Shown here piece by piece: positions 53,726 to 63,357 of a stretch of DNA of 64,000 bases (position 1 is the stretch's first letter; the number at the start of each line of letters is the position of its first letter). The stretch is from Synergistaceae bacterium (GTDB lineage Bacteria; Synergistota; Synergistia; Synergistales; Synergistaceae). The position numbers were made by a program, and so were the translations under genes. The notes below the pieces were generated by a model. It had not been told where the DNA came from and did not search any database. It was given only the letters and a program-made list of their open reading frames with translations. Location: the NCBI GenBank assembly GCA_031289775.1, contig JAITOY010000038.1, positions 31,902-95,901 on the forward strand, read 5' to 3'.

Positions 53726-54930
53726 CCTTCCTTCATGACTGCCGAGGCCGACATCCGCCCAATGACCGCCGCCGAGCCGAGCGAAGCAATCGGCCCTGTC
53801 AAAAACGAGACAAGAAGCCCGCCGCAGAGGATCATCGACAGAACCTTAAAAGACGGCTGCAAATACGCCGACTCGATCGAACGGCTTATCAGGGGCGCAA
53901 AGGGGAACACAAAAAAGCAGAGGAGCAGAACGCCGCTCACCGCTCCAAAAAGACTCACGGCGCAGGATTCGGACAGTACGATCTCGTAAAGTTTGCGTCG
54001 CGTCGCGCCCAGCGCCCTGTAAATCCCGAACTCGCGCCTGCGCTCGTTCAGCGTGACCGTAAATAAAATCGCGAGTACGCCGACCGCAAGGAGCCAGAAG
54101 ACAGCCATAAGCGCCGTTATTATGGCAATGGATAGACCGAGCTCCTTTGAGATGTCCTCAAACATCGCCTGCATCAGAACAACGCTGACGAGTTCGTTAC
54201 GGAACGTCTCCCGGACGCCGCGCGCGAACTTCGACGGATCGTAGCCGCTTTTTATATCGACTGTGATGGAGGAGATCGCGTTATCCGCGTCGGGGAGCTT
54301 CCCTCCCGCGTAGTAGGCGTAGTCCTTGAAGGCGGCGCGCGAGGTCTCCATGTTCATAAAAATCGACGTGTCGAACCCCATGCCGGTCTTGTCGAGCTTT
54401 CCAGCAACGCGGTAAAGACGCCCGAAGAACTGGATTTCGTCGCCGCTTTTTCTGTTGACGCCGCTGCCCACCACGACCTCGCCGATGCCAGGGCCGCCCG
54501 GTATTTTCCGCGTAAGCCACGGGCCTATCGTGAAATCCGTCTTGGGGTCGTACCCGATGATCTGCGTGGGGAAGGCGCAGTGGGACGAGTCGAACGTCGC
54601 TATGAACAACTGCGGGGAAGCTCGCAGGACACCCTCGGCGTGCATCAGCCTCTCAGAGAGATCCCCGTCGAAATAAAACGCGCTCGGTTCACCGCGCAGC
54701 AACGCGCCCGCAGCCCTGCCCTCGTAGCCTACTGGCACAAAAAGCGCGTCCGCGCCAAGACGCTCCGACATGCTCCTCGCCCCGTTGTGAAGACTGTAGG
54801 CGAGAAGCGAACCGCCGGACAGCACAAAAGAAAGAAGCGCGACAAACGCGACAAGGCAAAATGTGCGGAGGGGTTTGCGCCTCAAATTCAGCACGGCGAT
54901 GCCGAAGGATGTCATCCTCCTGCTAGGCAT
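53722..54930 (-). CDS. FtsX/MacB-type ABC permease
   Basis: The 402-residue protein has one N-terminal helix (about 20-45), a large extracytoplasmic domain of about 200 residues, and three C-terminal helices with LNERRREFGIYRALGATRRKLYEIVLSESC, the hallmark of the FtsX-like permease fold. Its substrate is unknown. It overlaps the DUF4418 gene by 8 nt and the ATPase by 4 nt, so the three form a translationally coupled unit. Confidence 0.9.
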   Translation of the reverse strand: MPSRRMTSFGIAVLNLRRKPLRTFCLVAFVALLSFVLSGGSLLAYSLHNGARSMSERLGADALFVPVGYEGRAAGALLRGEPSAFYFDGDLSERLMHAEGVLRASPQLFIATFDSSHCAFPTQIIGYDPKTDFTIGPWLTRKIPGGPGIGEVVVGSGVNRKSGDEIQFFGRLYRVAGKLDKTGMGFDTSIFMNMETSRAAFKDYAYYAGGKLPDADNAISSITVDIKSGYDPSKFARGVRETFRNELVSVVLMQAMFEDISKELGLSIAIITALMAVFWLLAVGVLAILFTVTLNERRREFGIYRALGATRRKLYEIVLSESCAVSLFGAVSGVLLLCFFVFPFAPLISRSIESAYLQPSFKVLSMILCGGLLVSFLTGPIASLGSAAVIGRMSASAVMKEG

Positions 54931-55372
54931 TGGAAGGCGCTTCGCTGCCCGTATGGCGGGGCTTCCCGAACAGGTAGGCCGTGTTCGAGACCCCTAGTAT
55001 CACGGCAAGAGTCCCTACTATGTTCAACGCCGGAAGCGTCGCCAAGTGACAGGACATACTCGCGTCCTCGCAGAATTTCAGCAGGATGTCGGCGACCGCG
55101 AGAGAGAGTATGGCTCCGAAAAGAATGCCCACGCTCAGCCCGGCGCGTATCAGCGGGTTGCTGAAAAACAGATACGCTATCCCCAGAGCCGCGATAAGCG
55201 CGCCAACGCCGATCTCGGCCTGACCGACCCAGAAGCAGTTCGTGGCGCCGTGCGCGCCTCCGTGCATCGTCTGCTCGCATATTTTGAACATATACTGCGG
55301 CCCGATGGCTATGAGCCCGCCAAGCGCCGCCGCGCCAATCCCGACCGCCAAGCGATTTTTAGAGTTTCCCAT
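54923..55372 (-). CDS. DUF4418-family membrane protein
   Basis: The 149-residue protein has four hydrophobic helices, Cys-containing loops (ICEQTMHGG, NCFWVGQAEIGVGALIA, FCEDASMSCH) and the conserved WxGQAEIGxG segment of DUF4418. The function is unknown. The Cys pairs could bind a metal or form disulfides outside the membrane. GGAGG lies 9 nt before the ATG. It heads the three-gene module with the permease and ATPase, just after the terminator of the nitrogenase-like operon. Confidence 0.85.
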   Translation of the reverse strand: MGNSKNRLAVGIGAAALGGLIAIGPQYMFKICEQTMHGGAHGATNCFWVGQAEIGVGALIAALGIAYLFFSNPLIRAGLSVGILFGAILSLAVADILLKFCEDASMSCHLATLPALNIVGTLAVILGVSNTAYLFGKPRHTGSEAPSNA

Positions 55373-55393
55373 TGTGTTTCGCCTCCATATTTT

Positions 55394-55431
55394 AAACGGG
55401 ACGACCGTCTTGCCTGACGATCGTCCCGTTT
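55394..55431 (-). terminator. intrinsic terminator of the nitrogenase-like/ABC operon
   Basis: On the minus strand AAACGGGACGA...TCGTCCCGTTT forms a stem of at least 11 bp, extended by a GTC/GAC pairing toward the loop, with TTTAAAAT after it. It lies 10 nt after the substrate-binding-protein gene and separates that operon from the DUF4418 module. Confidence 0.82.
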
Positions 55432-55440
55432 GAACTTTCG

Positions 55441-56463
55441 TTACTTGACTTCGAACTGATGCGTTATTATATCGCTGGGTTTCAGTGCGCCCTTAGGAAG
55501 GCCGCCGGTGTTCTCTAGATCCTCGATCCAAGGAAGGATTGTCGCCTCATCTATCTCCGTCGTCTCGGAGTAGTAGTGGTTCCCCTTGACCTCCTGGCCG
55601 ATGAAATCGCCGGTCCACTTCGCAGTCTCATCCAGGTTCGCGTTCGCCCACTGCTGCGCCTTCGTCATGGCTCGCACGAATCCCCCTACCTCCTTAGGAT
55701 GCTTCCCGATGAATTCGTTCGAGAAGTAGTAGAGATACACGCCGGCCGTCTCGCCGAGTTTCGAGTCCGAGGAATCCCCTATTTGCGCGACTCCACTCTC
55801 CACAGCCGCGTCAAAGAACGGAGGATGCACGCCGATGAGGTCTACCTGGCCTATTTTGAGCGCCTGGATTTTCGCGACGTCCGAGTCGATCGCGATCCAC
55901 TCCAGCTTGTCCCTGGGTATGTTGTTCACATCCAGCGCCTTGTTCAGTATAAAAGATTCGCATGTGTTCACCTCTCCGGCGGACTTCAGCGTTTTGCCCT
56001 CTTTATATTTCGCGAGGTCGGCGATGGTTTTCACGCCTGCGTCATAGGCCTCTCTCGACACATAATATCTCATATGCCGCAGCCTCGAGTCGACGCTCTC
56101 GTCGGGCTCGATTATCGAACGGCCGACCGCCTTGATCTTGGCGCCTCCGAAAACATCTAGGGCAAGCCCATTGGGATGCTGGTCGGCGAAGTCTATCGTC
56201 CCCGTTACCACGCCAGTAATGTACTCGGAGGAGGGGAGCTCGCCTGTCCAGACTAGTTCCAGACCCTCGTCCCTGAAAAAACCCTTGTTGACGGCAACGA
56301 TATATGGAGCGAGCGTGCAGTCGTATCTCGTAGATGTCTTAATGGGGAACAATTTCTCCTCCGCGGAGGAGGCGCTCTTGACGAGACCGACGGCCAGGCC
56401 GAAGGCGAGGATACAGCATATCGAAAATATCGTGATGCTATATTTCTTCTTAGTTACGATCAT
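55441..56463 (-). CDS. sulfonate/taurine/nitrate-type ABC substrate-binding protein
   Basis: The protein of about 340 residues has a Sec signal (hydrophobic 8-30, cleavage near SASSA-EEK) and the SsuA/TauA-NMT1 fold: APYIVAVNKGFFRDEGLELVWTGE, GTIDFADQHPNGLALDVFGGAKIKAVGRS, IQALKIGQVDLIGVHPPFFDAAV. Start set at 56463, where GGAGGT lies 7 nt upstream. It is the last gene of the operon that begins with the nitrogenase-like subunits, so its ligand is probably the enzyme's substrate or product, perhaps an organosulfur compound (inference). Confidence 0.88.
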   Translation of the reverse strand: MIVTKKKYSITIFSICCILAFGLAVGLVKSASSAEEKLFPIKTSTRYDCTLAPYIVAVNKGFFRDEGLELVWTGELPSSEYITGVVTGTIDFADQHPNGLALDVFGGAKIKAVGRSIIEPDESVDSRLRHMRYYVSREAYDAGVKTIADLAKYKEGKTLKSAGEVNTCESFILNKALDVNNIPRDKLEWIAIDSDVAKIQALKIGQVDLIGVHPPFFDAAVESGVAQIGDSSDSKLGETAGVYLYYFSNEFIGKHPKEVGGFVRAMTKAQQWANANLDETAKWTGDFIGQEVKGNHYYSETTEIDEATILPWIEDLENTGGLPKGALKPSDIITHQFEVK

Positions 56464-56559
56464 AATGGAAACCTCCATAATAGAATTTTGTGGTTTTATC
56501 CATGAATAGCTTTACGTACGGCTTGCCCCCCAGAGGGCGATTCGAAATAAGCGCCAGAC

Positions 56560-56655
56560 TCACATCCGACTACATCGAGCAGCGTAATTTGCCGGCATAA
56601 GAAACATCTCCTCACAGTCTCGCGTTTTAAGCGTCTTTCCCACTGAATATGTCAT
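56560..56655 (-). CDS. small ORF between the permease and binding-protein genes
   Basis: A 31-codon frame starts at 56655 with GGAGG 6 nt upstream, 15 nt after the permease stop, and begins MTYSVGKTLKTRDC. It ends at 56560, about 96 nt before the binding-protein start. It has two Cys residues and no hydrophobic stretch. The good ribosome binding site and operon position support translation, but there is no recognisable family. Confidence 0.35.
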   Translation of the reverse strand: MTYSVGKTLKTRDCEEMFLMPANYAARCSRM

Positions 56656-56670
56656 TGCGTCCCTCCTCAT

Positions 56671-57459
56671 TCAGAGAACCTTCTCCTTCCATGAAAACAG
56701 GCGAACTTCTATATGCGTAAGTATTTTGCTGATAAAGATGCCTATCAGAGCAACGATGATCACGCTCGAATACAGGTCGCGGAGGTCGTAGCGAGTCTTC
56801 GCGTTCTGGAGGAACCATCCGAGCCCGGCTGAGGAGCTAAGCATCTCGACGGTGACTATAAATACGAACGCGGTCTGCGCCCCGAACTTTATGCCTCCGA
56901 AGATATCCGGAAGCGCGGCCGGGAAGTAGACCCTCCAAAAGAGGACAAATCTGCTCGCGCCCATGGCTCTGGCCGATTTGATCAGAACCGGGTCTACGTT
57001 CATAAGACCCGCTAGGGTGTGAAAAGCGATTTGCCACACCGACACACAGAAGACGATCATCACCTTGCTCATCTCCCCAATTCCGAAAAAGAGCATGAAC
57101 ACCGGGAAGAGAGCGAGCGGGTTCAACTTTTCAAACAGTTGAAGCACGGGCATGAAAATCATACGCAACTTTTCCGGCAGTATCTTCAGGAAACATCCGA
57201 GAAAAAGCCCCACGGCCCCTGAGGCCAAAAATCCGATCCCTGCCCTCCTGAAAGACAGAAGGATGTGCTTGCTGAAGAGATCTCCCGTAAATACATTGCG
57301 GAACAGTTTCAGCACGACGCTTACAGGGTCGGGGATGAGTCCGTCGTTCAAAAGGCCGGTTGCGGACGCCGCATACCAAATCACAAAAAATAGCAGCGTC
57401 GACAAACTTCCGAACGCTAAGCTTTTTATTTTTGAATAAAGATCCCTTGCGCTCTGCAT
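56671..57459 (-). CDS. SsuC/TauC-type ABC permease (second)
   Basis: The 262-residue permease has about six helices and the EAA-like loop VLIKSARAMGASRFVLFWRVYFPAALPDIFGG. It resembles the preceding permease (57472-58233) and lies 12 nt after it, so the importer probably uses a heterodimer of two SsuC-like subunits instead of the usual homodimer. Confidence 0.9.
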   Translation of the reverse strand: MQSARDLYSKIKSLAFGSLSTLLFFVIWYAASATGLLNDGLIPDPVSVVLKLFRNVFTGDLFSKHILLSFRRAGIGFLASGAVGLFLGCFLKILPEKLRMIFMPVLQLFEKLNPLALFPVFMLFFGIGEMSKVMIVFCVSVWQIAFHTLAGLMNVDPVLIKSARAMGASRFVLFWRVYFPAALPDIFGGIKFGAQTAFVFIVTVEMLSSSAGLGWFLQNAKTRYDLRDLYSSVIIVALIGIFISKILTHIEVRLFSWKEKVL

Positions 57460-57471
57460 AGACGCTCTCCC

Positions 57472-58233
57472 CTACATTATCCGATCGACGTTTTCTTCCC
57501 AAACGACGATCGACTTTTGCATTTTTTCAATAAGGAGGTTGACAAGAGCGCCTGTGATCGCGATCATCAGTATTCCGACGTACAACTTAGGGATATTGTA
57601 ATTTTTATTGGACGTGAAGATGATAAAACCAAGCCCGGCTTTGGAGCCGATCATCTCGGCCCCCATGAGGACGGTGAAGCCCAACGTGACGGATGATTTG
57701 ACCCCGGTGAAAATCCTGTTCACGCTCCCAGGCAGTATGATGGCGAAAAATATCTTTACGCCGCTTGCCCCCATGGCGCGAGCGGCCTTTAGCACGACAG
57801 GGTCGATCTGCCTGACGCCCGAGATGGCCGAAAAGAGGGCGGGCCACAACGTTACCCAGAATATGATTCCGATCTTGCTTACTTCGCCCATGCCGAGCAG
57901 GAGCATAAACACCGGTATAAGTGTAAACGGGTTAGCCATTGAAAGGTTTGTGAAAAGCGGGTTTAAAAACGCGGACAGTCGCGGAGTCCAGCCCGCTAGC
58001 AAAAAACCGAGCGGCAGCGAGATAAGAACCGCAAGGCCAATTCCAAAAAAAAGCCTCAGGAGGCTCGCGAAAATATGTTTGAACAGATCGCCAGAGGCCG
58101 CCATGGCTAACGTCTCTTTTATCACAGTTGAAAAAGCCGGAATAAACTGCGTGTCTAATATATTCAATCTCGCCGCAATTTCCCATATAAGGAAAAAAAA
58201 GGCGACCACTATAACGCTTATGTATTTTTTCAT
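57472..58233 (-). CDS. SsuC/TauC-type ABC permease (first)
   Basis: The permease of about 253 residues has six hydrophobic helices and an EAA-like loop, VVLKAARAMGASGVKIFFAIILPGSVNRIFTG. The ATG at 58233 (GGGTGG about 9 nt upstream, N-terminus MKKYISVIVVAFFF) is preferred over an upstream start at 58266. It is the partner of the second permease and of the ATPase that precedes it. Confidence 0.9.
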   Translation of the reverse strand: MKKYISVIVVAFFFLIWEIAARLNILDTQFIPAFSTVIKETLAMAASGDLFKHIFASLLRLFFGIGLAVLISLPLGFLLAGWTPRLSAFLNPLFTNLSMANPFTLIPVFMLLLGMGEVSKIGIIFWVTLWPALFSAISGVRQIDPVVLKAARAMGASGVKIFFAIILPGSVNRIFTGVKSSVTLGFTVLMGAEMIGSKAGLGFIIFTSNKNYNIPKLYVGILMIAITGALVNLLIEKMQKSIVVWEENVDRIM

Positions 58234-58275
58234 ACCCTCATACCACCCTTTTGCGCCGGCGTCCACTAATCCGCA

Positions 58276-59082
58276 TCAGAGTCTCGCGCTTTCGAAGCTC
58301 TCCTCCGCGTTGTGCAGAAGCCCCCAGATTCTGCTGACGAAGGCCGAGTACGCCTCGGAGATGCCAGCCTCGACGCTTATACGGGGCCTCGGCAGGTTGA
58401 TGGGCACGATCTCTTTTATCGTCCCCGGGTTCTCAGTCATGACTACGACGCGGTCGGCGAGAGTTACGGCCTCCTCGATGCTGTGCGTCACAAAAATGAT
58501 CGTTTTGTTCGTCTTCTGCCAGATGCTCACCAGTTCATCCTGAAGTTTCTCCCTCGTCTGGGCGTCGACCGCGGCGAATGGTTCGTCCATCAACAGAACC
58601 TTAGGGTCGTAGGCGAGCGCGCGTGCGATGGCCACGCGCTGTTTCATCCCGCCGGACAGCTCGTACGGATACCTGTTTTCATAGCCGTGGAGCCCGACGA
58701 GTTCTATGAACGACGCGCTGATCTCTCCGCGCTCTTTTTTGGGGATCTTTTTGAGCTCCAGCCCAAACTCCACGTTTTTTTTGATCGTCCGCCAGGGGAA
58801 AAGCGCGTAGCTCTGCATGACGAAACCCCTGTCGAGCGCCGGCCCGTTCACGATCTGGCCGTCTATGGCGATGCTGCCGGAGTTAGCCTTAAAAAGCCCG
58901 GAGAGTATGTCGAGCAGCGTGGACTTGCCGCACCCGCTGGGCCCGACGACCACGACGAACTCCCCGTCACTGACTGAAAGCGTAAAATCCTTCAGCGCGT
59001 AGAACTTGACCTTCTTGTTCGTCTCGCTGCTTTTGATGTAGTACGCCTGGCTTATATTGTTCAATTCGATTTTGTTTGGCAT
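58276..59082 (-). CDS. SsuB/TauB-type ABC ATPase
   Basis: The protein of about 268 residues has Walker A GPSGCGKSTLLDILSGL, Q-loop MQSYALFPWRTIKKNV, signature LSGGMKQRVAIARAL and Walker B VLLMDEPFAAVDAQTR, with THSIEEAVTLADRVVVM, all typical of nitrate/sulfonate/taurine importers. The start at 59082 has AAGGAG 8 nt upstream. It lies 30 nt after the NifH-like gene. Confidence 0.92.
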   Translation of the reverse strand: MPNKIELNNISQAYYIKSSETNKKVKFYALKDFTLSVSDGEFVVVVGPSGCGKSTLLDILSGLFKANSGSIAIDGQIVNGPALDRGFVMQSYALFPWRTIKKNVEFGLELKKIPKKERGEISASFIELVGLHGYENRYPYELSGGMKQRVAIARALAYDPKVLLMDEPFAAVDAQTREKLQDELVSIWQKTNKTIIFVTHSIEEAVTLADRVVVMTENPGTIKEIVPINLPRPRISVEAGISEAYSAFVSRIWGLLHNAEESFESARL

Positions 59083-59112
59083 CCTTCTCACTCCTTGCGG
59101 CGCCGTACAGCG

Positions 59113-60006
<894 letters not shown>

Positions 60007-60033
60007 TTACAAGAATAGCCTTTAATTACCCTG

Positions 60034-61395
60034 CTAGCTGCCGCCTCCGACCGCAGCGGTGTACACTTTTTCGATGAGGGTGAGCGCGCCCCTATAGCCG
60101 ATGTAGCTGCGATTAAGCACGACCTCCTCCGTGTTCGGCGTGCATACTTTGACGAGCAGGCCTTTTAATTCCGTCGCCACGTCCGACTCCCACGTCGAGC
60201 CGAGTATCAGGGGCACGCTCGCGCCGAAATCTGTGTTTTTTATCTCCTGTTCGATCATGTAGCCGTCCTCGATGAACTCCGCTTTCGCCGAAACGCCCTC
60301 CGACAGATCCTCGTACAGGCGGCTTATCGCGTTCCTGTACTTCTCGGGCGGATTGTCAGTTATTATCTGTTTTACGGGAATTATGCCCATCTGATCCGCC
60401 AGAAACTTCGTCATGGCGATGTTCGTCGCCGAATCGGAGGCAACGGTAAAGGCCGACGGCAGCCCAAACCAAAACTCGGAGAAAAACTCCGAAAAGTGCT
60501 CCAGAAAATAATAATAGTAGTGCGCCTCCTGCTTTATAAAGGCCTCCGATTTAGCTGGGTCTATGCCTGCGAACTCGACTACCTGCCGGATAAACGCGGT
60601 CGTCGCCTCCTCACCGACCGGTATGACCGGTATGTGCAGGTATGGCTGCTTATACTTCTCCTTCAAGTGCTCCGCCGTATCGAGCCCCACCCAGGGCGAG
60701 ACCACGAGGTTGAACTGCGCCTTTGGAATGTCCCTCCACTCTTCTACGCCCCTGCTCCCCGGGCCGAAGAGAACGTTCACCGTAAACCCGGCGCCATCTA
60801 AAATGCGCTTCATCTCGATGAAGTCTCCGCGCCAGTTTGTGTTGAAATACGGAACCTCGAAAAACAGGTTCACGAGGCCTTTTTTTTTCCTGCCCCTGTA
60901 CTCTCCGACAAACTGGTCGATTATCTCCCTGACGACGATGAGGTGCCCGGTGATGTTGCTTCCCTTGAACCCGGCGGCGTCGGCGTAGACGACCGGCTTG
61001 CCGGCCCTCTGGTATCTGCGGACAACCGAGCCGATATCGTCCCCGACCAGCTCGCTCGAGCATCCTGTGACGACGACAAACAGGTCGCCCTTCATGATTC
61101 TAAGCGCCGACTTTACGAGGCCGTCGAGCTTTTTCGCTCCGCCGAAGACGACCTCGTTTTCGCCTATGTTCACGCTCGGCATCGCCCCGCCGCCCGCCCC
61201 TATCGTCCCCTGATAGCCGTTTCCGCTCGACAGTATGCAATACTGCTTGTCGGCGCATCCCGGCCCGCAGTTCGCGATTGGGACGCCGCCCGGTATCGCC
61301 ACTACGCTGTACACAGCCCCTATGGCGCAGCCGTAATGCGGGTGTACGATGGTGTTCGTCTGTTTTGGCGCTGTCGCCGTGAGCGTCTCAGGCAT
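60034..61395 (-). CDS. nitrogenase-like component 1, K-like subunit
   Basis: The subunit of about 453 residues carries three Cys at the P-cluster positions: Cys23 (HYGCAIGA), Cys47 (NCGPGC, with Cys43 beside it) and Cys112 (VVVTGCSSELVGDDI). Spacing agrees with NifK (25 and 58 residues there, 24 and 65 here). VNVLFGPGSRGVEEWRDIPKAQFNLVVSP and QMGIIPVKQIITDNPPEKY are in the expected later domains. It overlaps the D-like gene by 8 nt. It lacks NifK's N-terminal extension. Distinct from BchB/ChlB and from NifN by its position and partner. Confidence 0.88.
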   Translation of the reverse strand: MPETLTATAPKQTNTIVHPHYGCAIGAVYSVVAIPGGVPIANCGPGCADKQYCILSSGNGYQGTIGAGGGAMPSVNIGENEVVFGGAKKLDGLVKSALRIMKGDLFVVVTGCSSELVGDDIGSVVRRYQRAGKPVVYADAAGFKGSNITGHLIVVREIIDQFVGEYRGRKKKGLVNLFFEVPYFNTNWRGDFIEMKRILDGAGFTVNVLFGPGSRGVEEWRDIPKAQFNLVVSPWVGLDTAEHLKEKYKQPYLHIPVIPVGEEATTAFIRQVVEFAGIDPAKSEAFIKQEAHYYYYFLEHFSEFFSEFWFGLPSAFTVASDSATNIAMTKFLADQMGIIPVKQIITDNPPEKYRNAISRLYEDLSEGVSAKAEFIEDGYMIEQEIKNTDFGASVPLILGSTWESDVATELKGLLVKVCTPNTEEVVLNRSYIGYRGALTLIEKVYTAAVGGGS

Positions 61396-63055
61396 AGCGC
61401 AAATTCGCCTCCGATATCTTTGAACTTCCATCGGCGCCGAGCTCGACGAGATTTTCCGTCGTCACTCCGGCATCCGGCTCTTCGTCCAATATCTCCGGGT
61501 GTCTGGCAAGGATGAACTGATCCTCCTGCGAGAGCCACCAGTCCGTGTACGGGATCTCCGCGTGGCGTTTCAAAACTTCGCCGAACTTCTTTTTGGCCAT
61601 TATCCCTAGCAACGCCTCGCCAGTGCGGATGAGTCCGTCGTAGCCGAGCGGGAAGTGCTCGTCGCCCATCGGGAATGATGGTATGCCAAGCCTTGCGGCG
61701 AGAGGAGCGAGCCCGTTGTGCCTTATGATTATGAAGTCAGGGTTCACCCTCCTCAAAAGGCCGATGAACTGGAAGGGCTGCGTCTGGCTGACGGTGAAGT
61801 TCTTGACCTCGCCAGTGTGTTTGACGAGATGCCCCAGCGTGTCCTGATTCTCGTGCCCGGCGTCGTAGACAGGGTCGTGATGAAACACAATCGAGCCGTC
61901 CACGGTTACGCCGAGGTCGCGGATGACGGATATCATAGCGTGCGCATACGACGACCCGGTCGAGACAAAACCCTTGACCCCGCTCAGTTTTTTCCTGAGC
62001 TCCGCGAGCTTCGGGGCTATTCTCCTGTGCTCGCTCTCGATGTGCTCCTCTATCATATCGCCCTTGCCAACTGTCTTCGCTACGGCGCGAAGCCAGTCGT
62101 CCGTGCCGGCGAGCCCGAAGGGCTGCGGAGCGTCAATCTGTGGAACGCCATAGTGCTCCTCGAGCGCGGTAGCCATGTACGAACCGAGCGTGTGGCAAAA
62201 GGCCGCCGTCGCAGCCGCCTCTGACGCCTGGCGCATCTCGTCGAAGCTCGCCATGTCGATCAGGTAGTTCACCCGCAGACCGAGCGGCTTCAGCATCGGG
62301 GTGAAGTAGTCCGTCCCCCAGAGGTTCACTATATTGATCAGGTCATTCTGTTTCTTCGGCTTTTTGTTTACAATCTGGCGCACGACGCCGTGCTGCGACG
62401 CATCGAAGCCCGTGCTCCAATGTTTGCTCCTGAAACCCTCGCAGTATACGGGCACGACCGGTATCTTGATCTCGGCTTCCATCTCGGCGGTCACACTGTC
62501 GAGATCCTCTCCTATGATGGCGGTCGAGCACGACATCGAGACGAATATCGCCTTGGGCGTGAAGCGCTCGTGCGCGTCTCGTATCGTCTGGCGCAGACGG
62601 TCGCTCGCCCCAAAGACCATATCGTTCTCCTTCAGGTTCGTGCTGCACACCTGAAGGCTCTGTATCGGTTTTCCGCGTCTGGCGAGACCGATTTTAAACC
62701 CCTGATTAAAGCGAGGGTTCGACGCTGAGCAGCCAATAGGGGAGTGCTCCACCAGAATGCAGTCCGTGAGGTTCCCCAGCTGGCAGGCCACGATTGCGTG
62801 GCTGCACATGGTCTGCTGGTTGAACGGCATCTTCAGCTCCTGAAGGCGGCAGACCTTTCTCTCGCCGGAATCCGAGCCCTGGCAGCCGGAACAGTCGCCC
62901 CGACCCTTTCCGGCCGTCTTCTTTCGTCCGCGCGCCTCGTACCTCGACGCCTCAACCAACTCAGACGCGCTTCCGTCCCATGACGTGATCGTGCCAAGCC
63001 GCATCTCCCGGTTATCGACGCTGGAAATTTTCAGATTGATCCGCTTTTTTGCCAC
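61388..63055 (-). CDS. nitrogenase-like component 1, D-like subunit with Cys-rich N-terminal extension
   Basis: The subunit of about 555 residues has P-cluster Cys84, Cys109 (HSPIGCSASN) and Cys176 (VSMSCSTAIIGEDLDSV), and Cys287 (AAFCHTLGSYMATALEEHYGVP) at the cofactor-Cys position of NifD. Positions matching NifD Gln191 and His195 are Trp213 and Phe217 (CEGFRSKHWSTGF), and the His442 position in FPLGYDG is Leu. An extra N-terminal stretch has Cys55, Cys58 and Cys69. The start is GTG at 63055 with AGGAGG 6 nt upstream. It is the first structural gene of the operon. Not a dinitrogen-reducing NifD; it is a group IV-type homologue, perhaps methylthio-alkane reductase. Confidence 0.88.
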   Translation of the reverse strand: MAKKRINLKISSVDNREMRLGTITSWDGSASELVEASRYEARGRKKTAGKGRGDCSGCQGSDSGERKVCRLQELKMPFNQQTMCSHAIVACQLGNLTDCILVEHSPIGCSASNPRFNQGFKIGLARRGKPIQSLQVCSTNLKENDMVFGASDRLRQTIRDAHERFTPKAIFVSMSCSTAIIGEDLDSVTAEMEAEIKIPVVPVYCEGFRSKHWSTGFDASQHGVVRQIVNKKPKKQNDLINIVNLWGTDYFTPMLKPLGLRVNYLIDMASFDEMRQASEAAATAAFCHTLGSYMATALEEHYGVPQIDAPQPFGLAGTDDWLRAVAKTVGKGDMIEEHIESEHRRIAPKLAELRKKLSGVKGFVSTGSSYAHAMISVIRDLGVTVDGSIVFHHDPVYDAGHENQDTLGHLVKHTGEVKNFTVSQTQPFQFIGLLRRVNPDFIIIRHNGLAPLAARLGIPSFPMGDEHFPLGYDGLIRTGEALLGIMAKKKFGEVLKRHAEIPYTDWWLSQEDQFILARHPEILDEEPDAGVTTENLVELGADGSSKISEANLRYA

Positions 63056-63112
63056 AACGCGCCTCCTCCTCGTTTCGTTCGTATACGCAACTTGCCACCC
63101 CATCCGAGCGCA

Positions 63113-63172
63113 AGGCGCCGATTATTAAAGCCAGCCCTTCTAAGGAAAGGCTGGCTTTAATAATTCGCGCCT
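63113..63172 (-). promoter_or_regulatory. 60-bp inverted repeat in the leader of the nitrogenase-like operon (attenuator candidate)
   Basis: The arms, AGGCG(C)CGA-TTATTAAAGCCAGCC on one side and GGCTGGCTTTAATAA-TTCGCGCCT on the other, pair over roughly 25 bp with a small loop (about 63138-63146). It lies 22 nt after the stop of the Cys-rich leader ORF and about 57 nt before the GTG of the D-like gene. The 3' arm ends GGCTTTAATAAT, only moderately T-rich. The core sequence also occurs at 17838-17948. Confidence 0.65.
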
Positions 63173-63194
63173 AGTAAAGCTGTGCCCTAATAAA

Positions 63195-63314
63195 TCATCG
63201 CAATGTCCTTATATTCACACACGACCGCATAATCGCGCAGGGACAACAACGCCCCGCCTGCCCGATATAGTTACTTGAAAGCGAAAAATTCTCTGAAGCG
63301 CGAAGCCTCCGCAT
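63195..63314 (-). CDS. cysteine-rich leader peptide of the nitrogenase-like operon (candidate)
   Basis: A 39-codon frame starts with ATG at 63314, 7 nt after GGAGG and about 36 nt after the predicted transcription start. It has four Cys, at 23, 24, 26 and 32 (GRCCPCAIMRSC), in its last half. It ends at 63195, followed 22 nt later by a large hairpin. This is the layout of an attenuation leader, and here the amino acid would be cysteine, sensible for a sulfur-acquisition operon. Nothing shows translation directly. Confidence 0.5.
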   Translation of the reverse strand: MRRLRASENFSLSSNYIGQAGRCCPCAIMRSCVNIRTLR

Positions 63315-63357
63315 GAAGACGCCTCCGTAAGACTCAATGTTATATATTTACCTATCA

